A stretch of DNA of 64,000 bases from Pseudoalteromonas ruthenica (GCF_008808095.1 NZ_CP023396.1:2931501-2995500); one strand, 5' to 3'; counted from the first letter of the stretch, positions 44,124-55,309 are shown. Translations and numbers: made by a program. Notes: a model not told the origin generated them from the letters alone.

Positions 44124-44158
44124 TACCTCTAATTGCTTAAATCCATCTGCGCCTTAGC

Positions 44159-45391
44159 TTATAAGCCAATGGCCTTGTTCATCGCCATAATCGGTTGCAA
44201 TATGGCCATTACGATAAATAACACGATAATAGCCATGGTTGCTATCATCGCGGGTTCCAAAAGTTTAAGTGACACATTGACCATGGTCTCAAACTCACGA
44301 TCTTGGTTATCGGCGGCGCGCTCTAACATTTGCTCTAACTCGCCTGACTTCTCACCACTGGCTATCATATGTAGCATCATGGGCGGGAAAAGCTTAGTTT
44401 GCTCAAGCGCCGCTCGAAGGCTAGCCCCTTCACTAACTCGAGTAGCCGCCTCGGCAACGGCCGCTTTAATCTTCTCGTTAGCAAGCACATGACCTGAAAT
44501 TTTCATCCCCTCAAGCAGCGGCACAGCACTGGAAGAAAGAATGCTTAGGGTACGAGCAAAACGCGCAGTATTTAAACCCCGACTCACTTTGCCGATACCG
44601 GGTAAGGTCAGCAGCTTGCTGTCATACCAAAAGCGAATATTGGGCTTTTTCAGCGCTTGCTTAATACCGACTGTGAGCAACACAAATACTGCGATGCACA
44701 CAAACCAATAGTTTTGCACGAAGTGGCTGGCAGCCATCACCCACTCGGTGGTCCAAGGTAATACTTGCTTTGACTTTTCAAAGGTTTTCAATATCTTGGG
44801 CACCACAGTTCCAAGAAGAATAGAAACAATGGCCACGGCAAAAATCACCAAAATGATAGGGTATACCATGGCCTGGGTAATCTGTGAGCGCATGTGTTGG
44901 CGTTGCTCGGTGTAATCAGCTAAGCGGTTTAAAACCTGGTCTAGATGCCCTGATTTTTCGCCTGCTGAGACCATCGCCCGATACAGATTATCAAACACGT
45001 GAGGAAACTCCGCGAGGCCATCGGCTAGGGTGTACCCCTCAACCACTTTCGAGCGTACCGCCATCAACATTTTCTTCAAGCGCGGCTTCTCGCATTGCTC
45101 GGCCACGGCCATGACCGCAGCTTCAACTGGCAAAGCGGATTGAATAAGGGTGGCAAGCTGACGGGTAATAAGGGCAAGATCTGACGTCGATATTTTCGCT
45201 TTAAATACGTTGCCTAATAAGCCTTTATTGGCAGCATTGGCCTTTTCTTGAGAAGCAGCTAATTCCACGGCAACAGGCATCAGTCCTTTGTCACGCAATT
45301 GCTGACGTATTTGCTTTGCCGTATCGGCCTCTAAAAGGCCTTTTTTTTCTTTGCCTCGCCCATCTAACGCGCGATATTCAAATGCTGCCAC
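44159..45391 (-). CDS. gspF: Type II secretion inner-membrane platform protein GspF
   Basis: A 410-residue polytopic protein, paralogous to MshG in this window. MAAFEYRALDGRGKEKKGLL opens the protein; the duplicated T2SSF domains show VSAGEKSGHLDQVLNRL and IASGEKSGELEQMLERA. Three membrane helices are apparent. The start is a GTG whose G is shared with the gspE TAG, with a strong GAGGAG upstream. Confidence 0.95.
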   Translation of the reverse strand: MAAFEYRALDGRGKEKKGLLEADTAKQIRQQLRDKGLMPVAVELAASQEKANAANKGLLGNVFKAKISTSDLALITRQLATLIQSALPVEAAVMAVAEQCEKPRLKKMLMAVRSKVVEGYTLADGLAEFPHVFDNLYRAMVSAGEKSGHLDQVLNRLADYTEQRQHMRSQITQAMVYPIILVIFAVAIVSILLGTVVPKILKTFEKSKQVLPWTTEWVMAASHFVQNYWFVCIAVFVLLTVGIKQALKKPNIRFWYDSKLLTLPGIGKVSRGLNTARFARTLSILSSSAVPLLEGMKISGHVLANEKIKAAVAEAATRVSEGASLRAALEQTKLFPPMMLHMIASGEKSGELEQMLERAADNQDREFETMVNVSLKLLEPAMIATMAIIVLFIVMAILQPIMAMNKAIGL

Positions 45392-46947
45392 TATTGCTCC
45401 TCACGGGTAACCCGTAACACTTCTTCCAAAGTCGTTTTCCCAGCAAGAACTCTAGAGCAGCCATCTTGGCGAATACTTGGGCTGTGCTGACGCACATATT
45501 TCTCAACCATTTGCTCACCATGGCCGTTATGAATCAGCTCACGAATATGGTCGTCCACCACTAATAACTCATGAATACCGGTACGCCCTTTATAACCGTT
45601 ATAGTTACATTCTTCACAGCCTTGGGCGCGATAGATAGTGGGTGGGTTTTCAGCGGGCACACCCAATAGCTGGCATTCACTTTCATCAGCTTCATGGGCC
45701 TGCTTGCAATTATTACACAAGGTGCGCACTAAACGTTGAGACAAGACTCCTAACAGCGACGAGGACAGTAAGAAAGGTTCTACCCCCATATCTTCCATAC
45801 GGGTGATCGCCCCGGCTGCGGTGTTGGTGTGCAAAGTTGACAGTACTAAGTGACCGGTCAGTGACGCCTGAACACCAATTTGCGCGGTTTCTAAATCACG
45901 AATTTCACCTACCATCACCACATCTGGATCTTGACGCAAAATAGCTCGCAGACCACGCGCAAACGTCATATCCACTTTCGGATTGACCTGAGTTTGGCCG
46001 ATACCGGGGATCTCGTACTCAACAGGGTCTTCAACGGTGAGGATATTGCGATCTCGGCTATTAATAGCCGTCATTCCCGCATACAGGGTGGTACTTTTAC
46101 CCGAACCTGTTGGGCCGGTTACGAGAATAATGCCATGGGGTTTACGAATGAGCTCCGCAAACAGTTCTTGGTTGCGTCGCGTCATTCCCAGGTCTTGTAA
46201 ATCAAGGCGGGCATTGTTTTTATCAAGTAGACGCAGCACCACCCGCTCACCAAAGCTTGATGGCATCGTTGACACCCGCACGTCAACCGCGCGCCCAGCA
46301 ATGCGTAGGCTGATACGACCATCTTGAGGAACACGCTTTTCAGCAATATCCAGTTTAGCCATAACTTTAATACGCGATACGAGCAGCGAAGCTAGCTTGC
46401 GATTAGGCTTGAGCACCTCTTTGAGCACGCCATCGACGCGAAAACGAATCACAAGCTCTTGCTCGAAGGTTTCGATATGGATATCCGATGCACCCTCTTT
46501 GATAGCCTCGCCCAACATGGCGTTAATCAGCTTGATAATCGGCGCATCATCGTCAGCAGCGAGCAAGTCTTCGGTTTGCGGCAGCTCCTCGGCGAGAGAG
46601 AATAAATCGGCCTCATTGCCGATATCTTCCATTAGCTGCTGGGTTTCCGAACTATCGCGTTGATAGGCCGCCTCAAGGACGAGTTCGAATTTGTCTTCCG
46701 GCAACCGTTCTACGCTAAACCCTCGGCCTGCGAAGCGGCGCACCTCCAACATAACCTGAGGCTCTAAATCATGGCTATGGTAAAGCAGTAACGTCTCATC
46801 ATGCTCTACCAATAGCACTTGAAAGCGGCGTGCAAAGGCAAATGGCAGTCGCAGTGGCGCTGTGGCAACGGTTTCTGATACCTCCATCAGCGCTTCGTCA
46901 GTGACGGGCACCTCGGCGCTGCTTTGGGCGGCGATTTGCTCAGTCAT
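45391..46947 (-). CDS. gspE: Type II secretion ATPase GspE
   Basis: A 518-residue hexameric ATPase driving pseudopilus growth. Walker A is [14 protein letters not shown], the Asp box is around [12 protein letters not shown], and Walker B is [17 protein letters not shown]. The four-cysteine zinc motif is CNNCKQAH...[11 protein letters not shown]. The N-terminal domain that binds GspL is present, without the MshEN-type cyclic-di-GMP motif of MshE. It overlaps gspD by 8 bases. Confidence 0.96.
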   Translation of the reverse strand: MTEQIAAQSSAEVPVTDEALMEVSETVATAPLRLPFAFARRFQVLLVEHDETLLLYHSHDLEPQVMLEVRRFAGRGFSVERLPEDKFELVLEAAYQRDSSETQQLMEDIGNEADLFSLAEELPQTEDLLAADDDAPIIKLINAMLGEAIKEGASDIHIETFEQELVIRFRVDGVLKEVLKPNRKLASLLVSRIKVMAKLDIAEKRVPQDGRISLRIAGRAVDVRVSTMPSSFGERVVLRLLDKNNARLDLQDLGMTRRNQELFAELIRKPHGIILVTGPTGSGKSTTLYAGMTAINSRDRNILTVEDPVEYEIPGIGQTQVNPKVDMTFARGLRAILRQDPDVVMVGEIRDLETAQIGVQASLTGHLVLSTLHTNTAAGAITRMEDMGVEPFLLSSSLLGVLSQRLVRTLCNNCKQAHEADESECQLLGVPAENPPTIYRAQGCEECNYNGYKGRTGIHELLVVDDHIRELIHNGHGEQMVEKYVRQHSPSIRQDGCSRVLAGKTTLEEVLRVTREEQ

Positions 46948-49006
46948 TGTCTCGCTCAGCCTTATTTTGCTCTTTCAGATACTCTTCATAGGTAGGTGGC
47001 AATACAAGCGCGTCATTCCACTCAGGGAGTAATGGCACTTGCTCGGTTGGCATCAAGTCGATACCGTCATCGCTTTGTTTGAGCTGCTCACCACGGATAA
47101 ATTTATATTTACTGTGGCTCAAACGGTTCATGCTCTCAATATCGCGTAAAATTGTGGGGCGAATAAAGACGATAAGATTGCGTTTACGCTTTGACGTACT
47201 GGTGGATTTAAATAAGTGGCCGAGCACAGGAATATCACCAAGTAACGGTACTTTAGAGACACTTTCTTGGACATCTTCATCGATAAGACCGCCGAGCACA
47301 ACCATACCACCATCGTCGGCTAGCACTGTGGTGGTAATGGCACGTTTGTTAATGGAAATATCCACCGCCGTTGAACCCGCGACATTCGATACTTCTTGTT
47401 CAATGGTTAGCTGCACTGCCGAGCCATCGTTTATTTGCGGTGTTACTTTAAGCTTCACACCCACTTCCTGACGATCAACAGTCTGGAATGGATTTTCATT
47501 GTTACTGCCGGTCGACGAGCCGGTAATAATGGGTACTTCTTGACCGACAATCATCGACGCTTCTTCATTATCCATCGTAGTAATCGAAGGGGTCGCCAAA
47601 ATATTCGAATTCGTGTCATTAGAAACGGCTTGGACTATCGCGCCCCAGTCATTCTTAACGATACCCATAGCTAAGCCATTGATTCCACCTAGTAAACTAG
47701 CGAGAGGACCAAGGTCGCCTTCTTCGGTACGGCTAATCGGAGTTACCACACCACTTTCTGAGCCAACAACATTGTCGGTAATGGTTTTATCACGAGCTTG
47801 CTCTGCTGCCACTGCCAGTGAGCCAACGGGCACCGTGGTGCCGTTGTTAAACTGCAACATGCCACCTTGTTCGGAGATCCACTGCAAACCAAAGTTAACA
47901 CCATCGCCTTCAGAAACCTCAACAATAATGGCTTCTACCAAGACTTGCGCACGGCGAATATCTAATCGCTCAATCACTTTTTCAAGTGAACGCATCATGT
48001 CGGGCTGGGCTGTAATCACCAATGAGTTCGACGCTTCGTGCGCTTCAATGCTGATGTCATCACTGCCGCGACGTGTGGCGCGCGCAGCATTACCATTGCC
48101 TTGCTGCTCTTCTTTTAAAGACTTACTAACCCCCTGTAATACCTTAACCAGCTCATCTGATTTAGCGTAATTAAGGTAGAATACTTTGGTATTTCCGGTT
48201 GTCTCTAGCTCGTTATCTAAGCGCTTGACTAATTCAATGGCGCGCGTGCGGGCCTGCCCTTCACCACTGACAATCACACTGTTGGTACGCTCATCTGCAA
48301 CGACCCGAGGGATCAAAAAGTCGGGGACGCTGCCTTTGCCATTGTCTTTAAAAATATTATCGACAACAGACACCACATCAGAGGCCGTGGCGTGTTTCAG
48401 ACGCACAATATCAACACGTTTATCACCGGCTTGGTCAACCAAGCGAATAATTTCCACTAGACGGTTTACCGACTCGGCATGACCGGTCAGCATCATGACG
48501 TTAGAAGGGTTAAAGTTGGTAACATGGCCGCCATCTTTTTGGTCACTAAACTGACGGATCAGTGGACCCAACTCTTGGACGGTTACATTTTTCACTCGCA
48601 CAACCCGAGTTACCAGCATATCACCGCCCATGCCGTCATCTTCACCGATGACTGGCACATTAGACTTTTTCGCGTCTGAGCTTTTCTCTACTTTAATGAT
48701 ACCACTTGGCATTTCGACAGCAGCATAGCCGTGTACTTCGAGAACGTTGAGGAAGAATTGATAGTACAGCTGTTCATCCATGAGCTCGTAGCTACGCACA
48801 TTAATTTTGCCACGTACATTGGGGTCAATGATCACCGTCTTGTTAAGGTTTTTACCAACGATATTGATAAACTCGTTGATATCTGTGCCCTTAAAGTTTG
48901 CCGCATATTCGACTGCGTATAGATTTAAACTTACCCCAGCGGCGAAAAGTAGCGCGCCATACTTGGCAAGCCCTTTTATTATTTTTGTGCGAAATTTCGC
49001 GCCCAT
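46940..49006 (-). CDS. gspD: Type II secretion secretin GspD
   Basis: A 688-residue outer-membrane secretin. I use the ATG at 49006 with GGAG eight bases upstream; an open frame reaches 49051 and would overlap gspC. The signal peptide (about residues 1-32) is followed by the N0 to N3 domains ([20 protein letters not shown] opens N0) and the secretin core ([43 protein letters not shown]). The C-terminal S domain suggests a pilotin or pilotin-independent targeting; no pilotin gene is seen nearby. Confidence 0.96.
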   Translation of the reverse strand: MGAKFRTKIIKGLAKYGALLFAAGVSLNLYAVEYAANFKGTDINEFINIVGKNLNKTVIIDPNVRGKINVRSYELMDEQLYYQFFLNVLEVHGYAAVEMPSGIIKVEKSSDAKKSNVPVIGEDDGMGGDMLVTRVVRVKNVTVQELGPLIRQFSDQKDGGHVTNFNPSNVMMLTGHAESVNRLVEIIRLVDQAGDKRVDIVRLKHATASDVVSVVDNIFKDNGKGSVPDFLIPRVVADERTNSVIVSGEGQARTRAIELVKRLDNELETTGNTKVFYLNYAKSDELVKVLQGVSKSLKEEQQGNGNAARATRRGSDDISIEAHEASNSLVITAQPDMMRSLEKVIERLDIRRAQVLVEAIIVEVSEGDGVNFGLQWISEQGGMLQFNNGTTVPVGSLAVAAEQARDKTITDNVVGSESGVVTPISRTEEGDLGPLASLLGGINGLAMGIVKNDWGAIVQAVSNDTNSNILATPSITTMDNEEASMIVGQEVPIITGSSTGSNNENPFQTVDRQEVGVKLKVTPQINDGSAVQLTIEQEVSNVAGSTAVDISINKRAITTTVLADDGGMVVLGGLIDEDVQESVSKVPLLGDIPVLGHLFKSTSTSKRKRNLIVFIRPTILRDIESMNRLSHSKYKFIRGEQLKQSDDGIDLMPTEQVPLLPEWNDALVLPPTYEEYLKEQNKAERDND

Positions 49007-49028
49007 TGTTCTTACTCCAAACGTGTGA

Positions 49029-49955
49029 TTATTGCAGGCTAAATTGCACATCGAACAGTTGCCCGTTGCGGTTCACGGTAATAGATGCGTCGGTGCTATT
49101 GCGCAGCTCTTGCAATGCTGCCATGGCTTGTTTCATATCGGTTAGCTGATAACCATTTATAGCAATGGCGATGTCATTATTTTCAAGGCCCATTTGTTTA
49201 AATAGGGCCGGATCTTTTCCAGGGCTTAATTTATACCCTTGTAGACGACCTTGGTTACGTGCCGGAGTGATACGTAGATACTCCGATAACTTTCCAGGGT
49301 CGGCAAGAATTTGTTTGCGTGTTTGCTGTAGAGCTTGCTTGGCCTCGGCACTGGCTGTGGCATTGATGGTTTTCGCCTTACCGGCACTCGCTTTGGGAGC
49401 ACTATCAGCTTGTGGCCGACTTGCTGGCACAGGCATAGATACGGTTTTAGTGAAGCTCAAGCCGTCAAGCATCAGTGTTTCAAAGCGCCCACCGACATCC
49501 AAAATAGCTCGGTCAGGAAGTACTTTTGCCAGTTTAGCGCGTGTTCCTTTGATGACATCATCAATACCGTAGGTCTCTTGGCGCCCTTGGGATTCAATAA
49601 TGGCGAGCCCGGCGGTTTTGTCGTTGGTAGCTGCTACCACGCCGGTTAGGTTTATGCTTAGACGTGTTTCAGGGGCGTCGCTGATAACTTCCTGTTTAGG
49701 TTCAGCTTGCTCGACAGCGGCGGCATCACCGAACAAATTAACTGAACGAATGGCGGCAATATTTGCTCGCTCTGCACCTTTGTTTGCTTGGCTCACAGGT
49801 GGCATCACCGTGCTTGCTTGCGGTTGTGGCCATACCAGCCAAAGCAACCCAGCGGCTAGATAACCACAATACAACACCGCAACCAGCACGATAGTGGCCA
49901 CGATTTTTTTCTGTGGGAGCTGCTTAAGCCATTGTTGTAGTTGGGCTGAATCCAA
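49029..49955 (-). CDS. gspC: Type II secretion protein GspC
   Basis: A 308-residue inner-membrane connector. MDSAQLQQWLKQLPQKK precedes a membrane helix (about residues 17-43); then a homology region (NLFGDAAAV, RLSINLTGVVAATN) contacts GspD, and a C-terminal PDZ domain (GRLQGYKLSPGKDPALFKQM...AIAINGYQLTD) follows. It is the first gene of the gspC-N operon, with about 210 bases of non-coding sequence upstream shared with divergent hslR. No gspO peptidase is in the window. Confidence 0.94.
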   Translation of the reverse strand: MDSAQLQQWLKQLPQKKIVATIVLVAVLYCGYLAAGLLWLVWPQPQASTVMPPVSQANKGAERANIAAIRSVNLFGDAAAVEQAEPKQEVISDAPETRLSINLTGVVAATNDKTAGLAIIESQGRQETYGIDDVIKGTRAKLAKVLPDRAILDVGGRFETLMLDGLSFTKTVSMPVPASRPQADSAPKASAGKAKTINATASAEAKQALQQTRKQILADPGKLSEYLRITPARNQGRLQGYKLSPGKDPALFKQMGLENNDIAIAINGYQLTDMKQAMAALQELRNSTDASITVNRNGQLFDVQFSLQ

Positions 49956-50167
49956 AACTCTATACTATTATTATTGTAGTCGTTAACGTCACATAGTACA
50001 TCTATCACTGAGTGACAACAAGCACACCATGTAGCATTAATGTAAAAACATGTAGCCTAGTATAACCTCCGCGCAAGACAGCAATATGACAGCGTTCTGT
50101 GCTTTTTTTGGTCGTTGTGTTGTGCTAAATTTCGCCCTTAACTTAAAGAAAATAGTACCGAGGTAAA

Positions 50168-50572
50168 GTGAGCAAGTCAGCAGCGAACGAACACAGCGAA
50201 TCTGTGCGCTTAGACAAATGGTTATGGGCCGTGCGCCTCTACAAAACTCGCGCCATAGCACGAGAAATGGTGCAAGGGGGCAAGGTCCACTATAACGGTC
50301 AACGTTGCAAGCCTAGTCGTCAGGTCGAAGTGGGAGCGAGTATTCGCCTTGCTCAAGGCTTCGATGAAAAACATATTAAAGTGCTTAAACTACTTGAAAA
50401 GCGTGTGGGTGCCCCCATTGCTCTGACCTGCTACGAAGAAACCGAGCAAAGTAAGTTAAAACGCGAAGAAAATGCCATTGCGCGTAAAAACAATGCCTTC
50501 TTTGCGCCACACCCTAATCAGAAACCGGACAAAAAGCAGCGCCGTGAACTGATTAAGATGAAAGCCAAATAG
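50168..50572 (+). CDS. hslR: Ribosome-associated heat shock protein Hsp15 (HslR)
   Basis: A 134-residue S4-domain RNA-binding protein. VRLDKWLWAVRLYKTRAIAR, GGKVHYNGQRCKPSRQVEVG and the basic C terminus are those of Hsp15, which rescues stalled 50S subunits carrying peptidyl-tRNA. Length matches E. coli (133). The start is a GTG with GAGGTAAA directly upstream. It is followed after 8 bases by hslO, the conserved pair. Confidence 0.94.
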   Translation: MSKSAANEHSESVRLDKWLWAVRLYKTRAIAREMVQGGKVHYNGQRCKPSRQVEVGASIRLAQGFDEKHIKVLKLLEKRVGAPIALTCYEETEQSKLKREENAIARKNNAFFAPHPNQKPDKKQRRELIKMKAK

Positions 50573-50580
50573 AGAAACTC

Positions 50581-51426
50581 ATGCAAAACGATTTATTACA
50601 CCGTTATATTTTTGAGCAACACGATGTTCGTGGTGAGCTCGTTCAAGTAAGCGATGCTTTCGCGCAAGTGATCAAAGACCGCGACTACCCTGACGCCGTA
50701 AAAAAGCTCTTGGGCGAGCTATTCGTAACCACTTCGTTGTTGACTGCGACACTCAAGTTTCAAGGCCATATTAATGTGCAAATCCAAGGTGATGGACCAG
50801 TAAAGTTTGCAGCCATCAACGGCGATCATGAGCAAAACCTACGCGGTGTCGCTCGCATGCAAGGTGAAGTAAAAGGAGATGGGTTACTGGCGCTGATGGG
50901 TAAAGGTCATATGATTATTACTATCACCCCAGTCAAAGGCGAACGCTATCAAGGGATTGTGCCGCTAGAGCATGACAGCTTAGCTAAATGCGTGGAACAA
51001 TATTTTGCCCAATCTGAGCAACTAAAAACACGGATGTGGTTCGCCACGGATATAAGCCCTGGTCAAGAACGTGCAGCAGGCCTTTTCCTGCAAGTGCTTC
51101 CCGTCAACCAAGACAAAGCGACTGCTGATTTTAGTCATTTAGAGACGCTCAGCGATACAGTAACCGAAGACGAGTTATTAAATTTAGATGCACACACCGT
51201 ATTGACTCGCTTGTACCATGAAGACAACCCTAAACTGTTCGAGCCACAGCCAGTGCAGTTTAAATGTACCTGTAGTCGCGAGAAAACCATTGATGCACTC
51301 GTTAATGTCGGCAAAGATGAATTACTTGCCGACGTACAGGCGAATGGCGAAATTGTTATTAACTGCCATTATTGCCTCAGTGAATACCGCTTTAACGAAG
51401 AGCAAATTAAAGCAATCTTCAATTAA
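50581..51426 (+). CDS. hslO: Redox-regulated chaperone Hsp33 (HslO)
   Basis: A 281-residue oxidation-activated holdase chaperone. The C-terminal zinc switch has C229-x-C231 (FKCTCSREKT) and C262-x-x-C265 (INCHYCLSEY), all four ligands intact. The N-terminal core contains GQERAAGLFLQVLP, conserved in the family. It is coupled to hslR and ends at a strong terminator. Confidence 0.96.
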   Translation: MQNDLLHRYIFEQHDVRGELVQVSDAFAQVIKDRDYPDAVKKLLGELFVTTSLLTATLKFQGHINVQIQGDGPVKFAAINGDHEQNLRGVARMQGEVKGDGLLALMGKGHMIITITPVKGERYQGIVPLEHDSLAKCVEQYFAQSEQLKTRMWFATDISPGQERAAGLFLQVLPVNQDKATADFSHLETLSDTVTEDELLNLDAHTVLTRLYHEDNPKLFEPQPVQFKCTCSREKTIDALVNVGKDELLADVQANGEIVINCHYCLSEYRFNEEQIKAIFN

Positions 51427-51444
51427 TTAAGCATTCATTCATAT

Positions 51445-51478
51445 AAAAAGCTCGAGTACGAAAAACTCGAGCTTTTTT
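51445..51478 (+). terminator. Terminator of hslR-hslO
   Basis: A 13-base stem AAAAAGCTCGAGT/ACTCGAGCTTTTT (51445-51457 and 51465-51477) with a 7-base loop, ending in TTTTTT, about 20 bases after the hslO stop. Confidence 0.9.
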
Positions 51479-51488
51479 GTTTAAAATA

Positions 51489-51536
51489 ATGACACCGGTA
51501 TCATGAAATTTTGCTTTTTTATGACACCGGTATCAC
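51489..51536. promoter_or_regulatory. Two identical LacI-type palindromic sites upstream of pckA
   Basis: TGACACCGGTATCA occurs twice (51490-51503 and 51522-51535). Each is a palindrome with a central CCGG, of the TGACA-N-CG-N-TGTCA type used by LacI/GalR-family regulators. The centres are 32 bases apart, about three helical turns, so two dimers would bind the same DNA face. They lie about 60-105 bases before the probable -35 box of pckA. Confidence 0.65.
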
Positions 51537-51593
51537 TGAAATTATTCATGTTTTTTCATATAAAACCGCCATTTTTAGGGCTTTCACCGCTCG

Positions 51594-51622
51594 TATACAA
51601 GCAAACCTTCTGTTACTATAAA
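51594..51622 (+). promoter_or_regulatory. Probable pckA promoter
   Basis: A -35 box TATACA (51594-51599) and a -10 box TATAAA (51617-51622) are separated by 17 bases, about 68 bases before the ATG. Each box has two or fewer mismatches to sigma70 consensus. Confidence 0.45.
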
Positions 51623-51689
51623 ATCCATAAAGCACTCTCACACAGCTTTAGATTAACCCGTTCAACCTCTCACAATTTTAGGTAAAAAA

Positions 51690-53228
51690 ATGACTTCAAG
51701 CGCTACTCGTTTTGTTGATCTTACAACCGCAGAACTGATCGAGCAGGCAGTTCGTCGCGGCGAAGGTACTCTAGCCGCTAACGGTGCATTTGTTGCTAAA
51801 ACAGGCCGTCGCACTGGTCGCTCTCCTCAAGATCGCTTTATCGTAAAAGAAGCAAGCACTGAAAATGATATTCAGTGGGGCAATGTTAACCGCCCATTCG
51901 ATGCCGATAAATTTAATGCGTTGTGGGAACGTGTGGAAAACCACGTTGCTGAAAACGATCACTTTGTCTCTCACTTAGAAGTAGGCGCCGATCCAGAGCA
52001 TTATTTACCTATTGTTGTTACTACAGAAACTGCATGGCACCACGTGTTCGCGAAAAATATGTTCATTGAGCCAAAGCAGTTCAATGCTGCGAATTTACCG
52101 CAATGGCAGATTTTGAATGTACCTTCATTCGTATGCGACCCAGAGCGCGATGGCACTAATAGTGATGGCACTGTGATCATTAACTTTGCCGAGCGAAAAG
52201 TGTTACTTGCTGGTATGCACTATGCTGGTGAAATGAAGAAGTCGATGTTCTCAGTACAGAACTTCTTACTGCCAGGGAAAGGTGTTTTACCTATGCACTG
52301 CTCTGCAAACGTGGGTGAGAATGGCGATACTGCCTTGTTCTTTGGCCTTTCAGGCACGGGTAAAACCACCCTGTCTGCCGACCCTAGTCGTTTCTTGATT
52401 GGCGATGATGAGCACGGTTGGGCTCCTGGTAGCGTCTTCAATATTGAAGGCGGTTGTTACGCCAAATGTATCGACTTATCGCAAAAGAACGAACCGGTTA
52501 TTTGGGATGCTATTCGCTTTGGTACTATTTTAGAGAACGTGGTACTAGACGACACCCGTAAGCCTGATTACAGCGATGCTAGCTTGACGCAAAATACCCG
52601 TGCCGCCTACCCACTAGAGCACATTGCCAAGCGCAAAGAAGAAAATCGCGCCGGCGAACCAAAAGCCGTGGTGTTTTTAACTTGTGATGTGAGCGGTGTA
52701 TTACCACCAGTATCAGTATTAAGTGAAGAAGCTGCAGCATACCACTTCTTAAGTGGCTACACCGCTAAAGTAGGCTCAACAGAAATTGGCTCAACGTCTG
52801 ATATTGAATCTACTTTCTCAACCTGTTTCGGCGCGCCATTCTTCCCTCGCCCAGCGGGTGTTTATGCGGAACTATTAATGAAGCGCGTGCGTGAGTTCGG
52901 CGCTAAAGTATACTTGGTTAACACTGGTTGGACAGGCGGTCCTTACGGTATTGGTAAGCGTTTTGATATCCCAACCACGCGTGCTGTAGTTGATGCGATT
53001 GTGTCAGGCAACTTAGCCGATGTAGAGACCCAACATATCGATGTATTAAACCTAGACGTGCCGGTGGCGGTACCTGGTGTCGACACTGAGGTACTGAACC
53101 CTATCAACACCTGGGCTGATAAAGACAAATACAACGAATACGCGAAGAAACTCGCAGACGATTTTAATCAGAACTTCGCTAAATACGATGTTTCTGATGC
53201 GATTAAACAAGCCGGCCCGCAAAGCTAA
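51690..53228 (+). CDS. pckA: Phosphoenolpyruvate carboxykinase (ATP), PckA
   Basis: A 512-residue ATP-dependent PEPCK that converts oxaloacetate to PEP for gluconeogenesis. The kinase-1a motif [16 protein letters not shown] (P-loop), kinase-2 motif [10 protein letters not shown], and the metal-binding region [18 protein letters not shown] are intact, as is the substrate loop [14 protein letters not shown]. Length is close to family norms (about 510-540). It has its own promoter and terminator, and the paired palindromes upstream suggest control by a carbohydrate-responsive LacI-type regulator. Confidence 0.97.
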   Translation: MTSSATRFVDLTTAELIEQAVRRGEGTLAANGAFVAKTGRRTGRSPQDRFIVKEASTENDIQWGNVNRPFDADKFNALWERVENHVAENDHFVSHLEVGADPEHYLPIVVTTETAWHHVFAKNMFIEPKQFNAANLPQWQILNVPSFVCDPERDGTNSDGTVIINFAERKVLLAGMHYAGEMKKSMFSVQNFLLPGKGVLPMHCSANVGENGDTALFFGLSGTGKTTLSADPSRFLIGDDEHGWAPGSVFNIEGGCYAKCIDLSQKNEPVIWDAIRFGTILENVVLDDTRKPDYSDASLTQNTRAAYPLEHIAKRKEENRAGEPKAVVFLTCDVSGVLPPVSVLSEEAAAYHFLSGYTAKVGSTEIGSTSDIESTFSTCFGAPFFPRPAGVYAELLMKRVREFGAKVYLVNTGWTGGPYGIGKRFDIPTTRAVVDAIVSGNLADVETQHIDVLNLDVPVAVPGVDTEVLNPINTWADKDKYNEYAKKLADDFNQNFAKYDVSDAIKQAGPQS

Positions 53229-53272
53229 GGGCTGCTGTTTATACTTAGCCATTGCGCTGAGAATTCAATCCC

Positions 53273-53297
53273 ACGCCAGCATTACGCTGGCGTTTTT
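53273..53297 (+). terminator. Terminator of pckA
   Basis: Stem ACGCCAGC/GCTGGCGT (53273-53280 and 53286-53293) with loop ATTAC, followed by TTTT. Its right arm lies inside the last codons of the converging envZ gene; on the minus strand there is no T run, so it serves pckA. Confidence 0.85.
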
Positions 53298-54589
53298 ATT
53301 GGTAAGTATATAGTTGCACACAAGCCGCCCTGTTCACGGTTCTTGAGCTCAACCTTGCCATTGTGCATAGTAACGATGCGCTTAATAATCGCCAGCCCTA
53401 AACCGCTGCCTTCACTGCCTCGTGCCTGATCACCTTGGGTAAAAGGCGCGAACACCTTCTCCAGCTCAGATTCAGGGATGCCAGGCCCTTTGTCTAACAC
53501 ACTGACACAGACGTATTTCTTGCGCGCACAAAAGTGAGTATTTACCTCTATGCTGTCATCAGAATAGCGCAAGGCATTCTCTATCATATTGGTGAGTACA
53601 CGCTTGATTGCCACACAACTTATCGGCACATTGGGAAGGCTGGGGTTCAAAGTGAGTGTGATATCTCGGCCATGCTGTTGCTCAGCATGGACCACCTCTT
53701 CAACCAAAGCGTTGAGATCTTCAGGTTGGTTATCCCCTTTGTCATGGTGGCGTAGATATTCAATGAACTGATCAATGATTGCGTTCATATCTTCTATATC
53801 GTGAATAATGCCTTCGCGCAGATAGTCCTCATCATCAGACATCATTTCAGTGGCTAGGCGAATACGGGTCAACGGCGTTCGCAAGTCATGTGATACCCCA
53901 GCCATTAACAAGCGCCGATCTTGCTCTAGCGCAGCAATGCTACGCGACATCTGATTGAAGGCTCGCGTTACCTCAACCATTTCAGTCGAGCCTTGCTCAT
54001 CAACAACGGTGCTAAAGTCGCCTTTACTCACCTTCATCGCCGCTTCTTGGAGTGCTTTGAGTGGGCGGTTTAAGTGCCGCGCAAATAACCACCCTCCCAA
54101 CACACTGAGAAAGCCTATACTGGTTAGGTAAAAGGTTAAAAACTCAATATTGGCTTCGGTGAAGCCAGATAGTGGCACCCGCACCCAGTATCCTGGAGCC
54201 TGAGGCGGTTCTATCCAATACACCAATGGATTAGTTTGGCTAATACGCACACGGGCCGAGCCATTAAGCTGTTCCGACATAATGTTGGAGAGCATTGAAT
54301 ATTCACGAGCTTGCCCTAGCCCGTTAATGTAAGCCTCGCGCTGGGTGAGTAACTCGATTCCTGTTTCTTCTAAGAAGCGTTTCGACACTTCATCACTGAC
54401 TTCGACGCCATCATCGACACCAATGAATACCGTTTTCACCTGCTTTGCGAGCATGATATTCACTTGCTCGATGGTCGGCTTGACCACATAGAAGCTCACC
54501 GCAACATAGGACACCACTTGGTTTATAAGTAGCAAAGCACCAACTAAAAATACCGTTTGCCCAAATGCGCTTTTGGGAAATAAGCTCAT
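53282..54589 (-). CDS. envZ: Osmosensor histidine kinase EnvZ
   Basis: A 435-residue transmembrane histidine kinase. TM1 (about residues 12-35) and TM2 (about 150-170) flank a periplasmic domain; a HAMP domain follows ([20 protein letters not shown]). The phospho-acceptor motif is [16 protein letters not shown], and ATPase boxes are [11 protein letters not shown] (N), DKGPGIPE (G1) and [13 protein letters not shown] (G2). It follows ompR without a gap in the same operon, so it is the cognate partner. Confidence 0.93.
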   Translation of the reverse strand: MSLFPKSAFGQTVFLVGALLLINQVVSYVAVSFYVVKPTIEQVNIMLAKQVKTVFIGVDDGVEVSDEVSKRFLEETGIELLTQREAYINGLGQAREYSMLSNIMSEQLNGSARVRISQTNPLVYWIEPPQAPGYWVRVPLSGFTEANIEFLTFYLTSIGFLSVLGGWLFARHLNRPLKALQEAAMKVSKGDFSTVVDEQGSTEMVEVTRAFNQMSRSIAALEQDRRLLMAGVSHDLRTPLTRIRLATEMMSDDEDYLREGIIHDIEDMNAIIDQFIEYLRHHDKGDNQPEDLNALVEEVVHAEQQHGRDITLTLNPSLPNVPISCVAIKRVLTNMIENALRYSDDSIEVNTHFCARKKYVCVSVLDKGPGIPESELEKVFAPFTQGDQARGSEGSGLGLAIIKRIVTMHNGKVELKNREQGGLCATIYLPIKTPA

Positions 54590-55309
54590 TTACTTGTTGC
54601 CGTCGGGCACAAATACATAGCCCAGTCCCCATACTGTTTGAATATAACGAGGGTTCGCGGCATCGGCTTCAATCATCCGTCTTAGACGTGATACTTGCAC
54701 ATCGATACTGCGCTCCAAAGCGCTATAATCACGGCCCCTAGCCAAGTTCATAAGCTTATCGCGGCTCAGTGGTTCACGTGGGTGTGAAACGAGGGCTTTC
54801 AGCACCGCGAACTCACCACTGGTCAGTGAAATAACCTCATCCCCTTGAGTCATTTCTCGCGTTGCCAGATTTAGCGCAAAATCACCGAACTTAACTAAGT
54901 TTTCTTCTGATGAAGGCGCACCCGGCACTTCTTTAGCGCGACGACGCAAAATGGCCTTCACTCGAGCCAATAGTTCGCGTGGGTTAAACGGTTTAGGAAT
55001 GTAATCGTCAGCACCTAACTCGAGGCCAATAATGCGGTCAACCTCGTCACCCTTAGCGGTCAACATCACGATAGGGATTTCATTTTCTTTTTGTCGCAAA
55101 CGACGACAAATTGAAAGGCCATCTTCGCCGGGCAACATTAAGTCTAAAACCATCAAATGAAAGTTTTCTCGTTCTAATAGCTTATCCATTTGTTCGGCAT
55201 TGGCGGCGCTGCGTACGATAAATCCTTGCTCAACTAGATAGCGCTCCAAAAGGCTGCGTAAGCGCATGTCATCATCGACAACGAGGATTTTTGTTGTTTC
55301 CTGTCCCAT
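54590..55309 (-). CDS. ompR: Two-component response regulator OmpR
   Basis: A 239-residue response regulator. The receiver has acidic residues VDDDMR and the phosphorylation site D56 in HLMVLDLMLPGEDG, with the conserved T and K in VMLTAKGD and YIPKPFNP. The C-terminal winged helix matches OmpR (SLTSGEFAVLKALVSH, RDYSALERSIDVQVSRLRR, QTVWGLGYVFVPDG). Length equals that of E. coli. ompR precedes envZ with direct abutment, the standard operon. Confidence 0.95.
   Translation of the reverse strand: MGQETTKILVVDDDMRLRSLLERYLVEQGFIVRSAANAEQMDKLLERENFHLMVLDLMLPGEDGLSICRRLRQKENEIPIVMLTAKGDEVDRIIGLELGADDYIPKPFNPRELLARVKAILRRRAKEVPGAPSSEENLVKFGDFALNLATREMTQGDEVISLTSGEFAVLKALVSHPREPLSRDKLMNLARGRDYSALERSIDVQVSRLRRMIEADAANPRYIQTVWGLGYVFVPDGNK

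Noticed and set aside
50037..50261. A 74-residue minus frame across the hslR start
   Set aside because: It overlaps hslR in antisense and lies in the divergent promoter region; no support.
51503..51685. A 60-residue open frame on plus before pckA
   Set aside because: It overlaps the operator and promoter of pckA, and its product is Phe/Leu-rich chance sequence without a plausible ribosome site.
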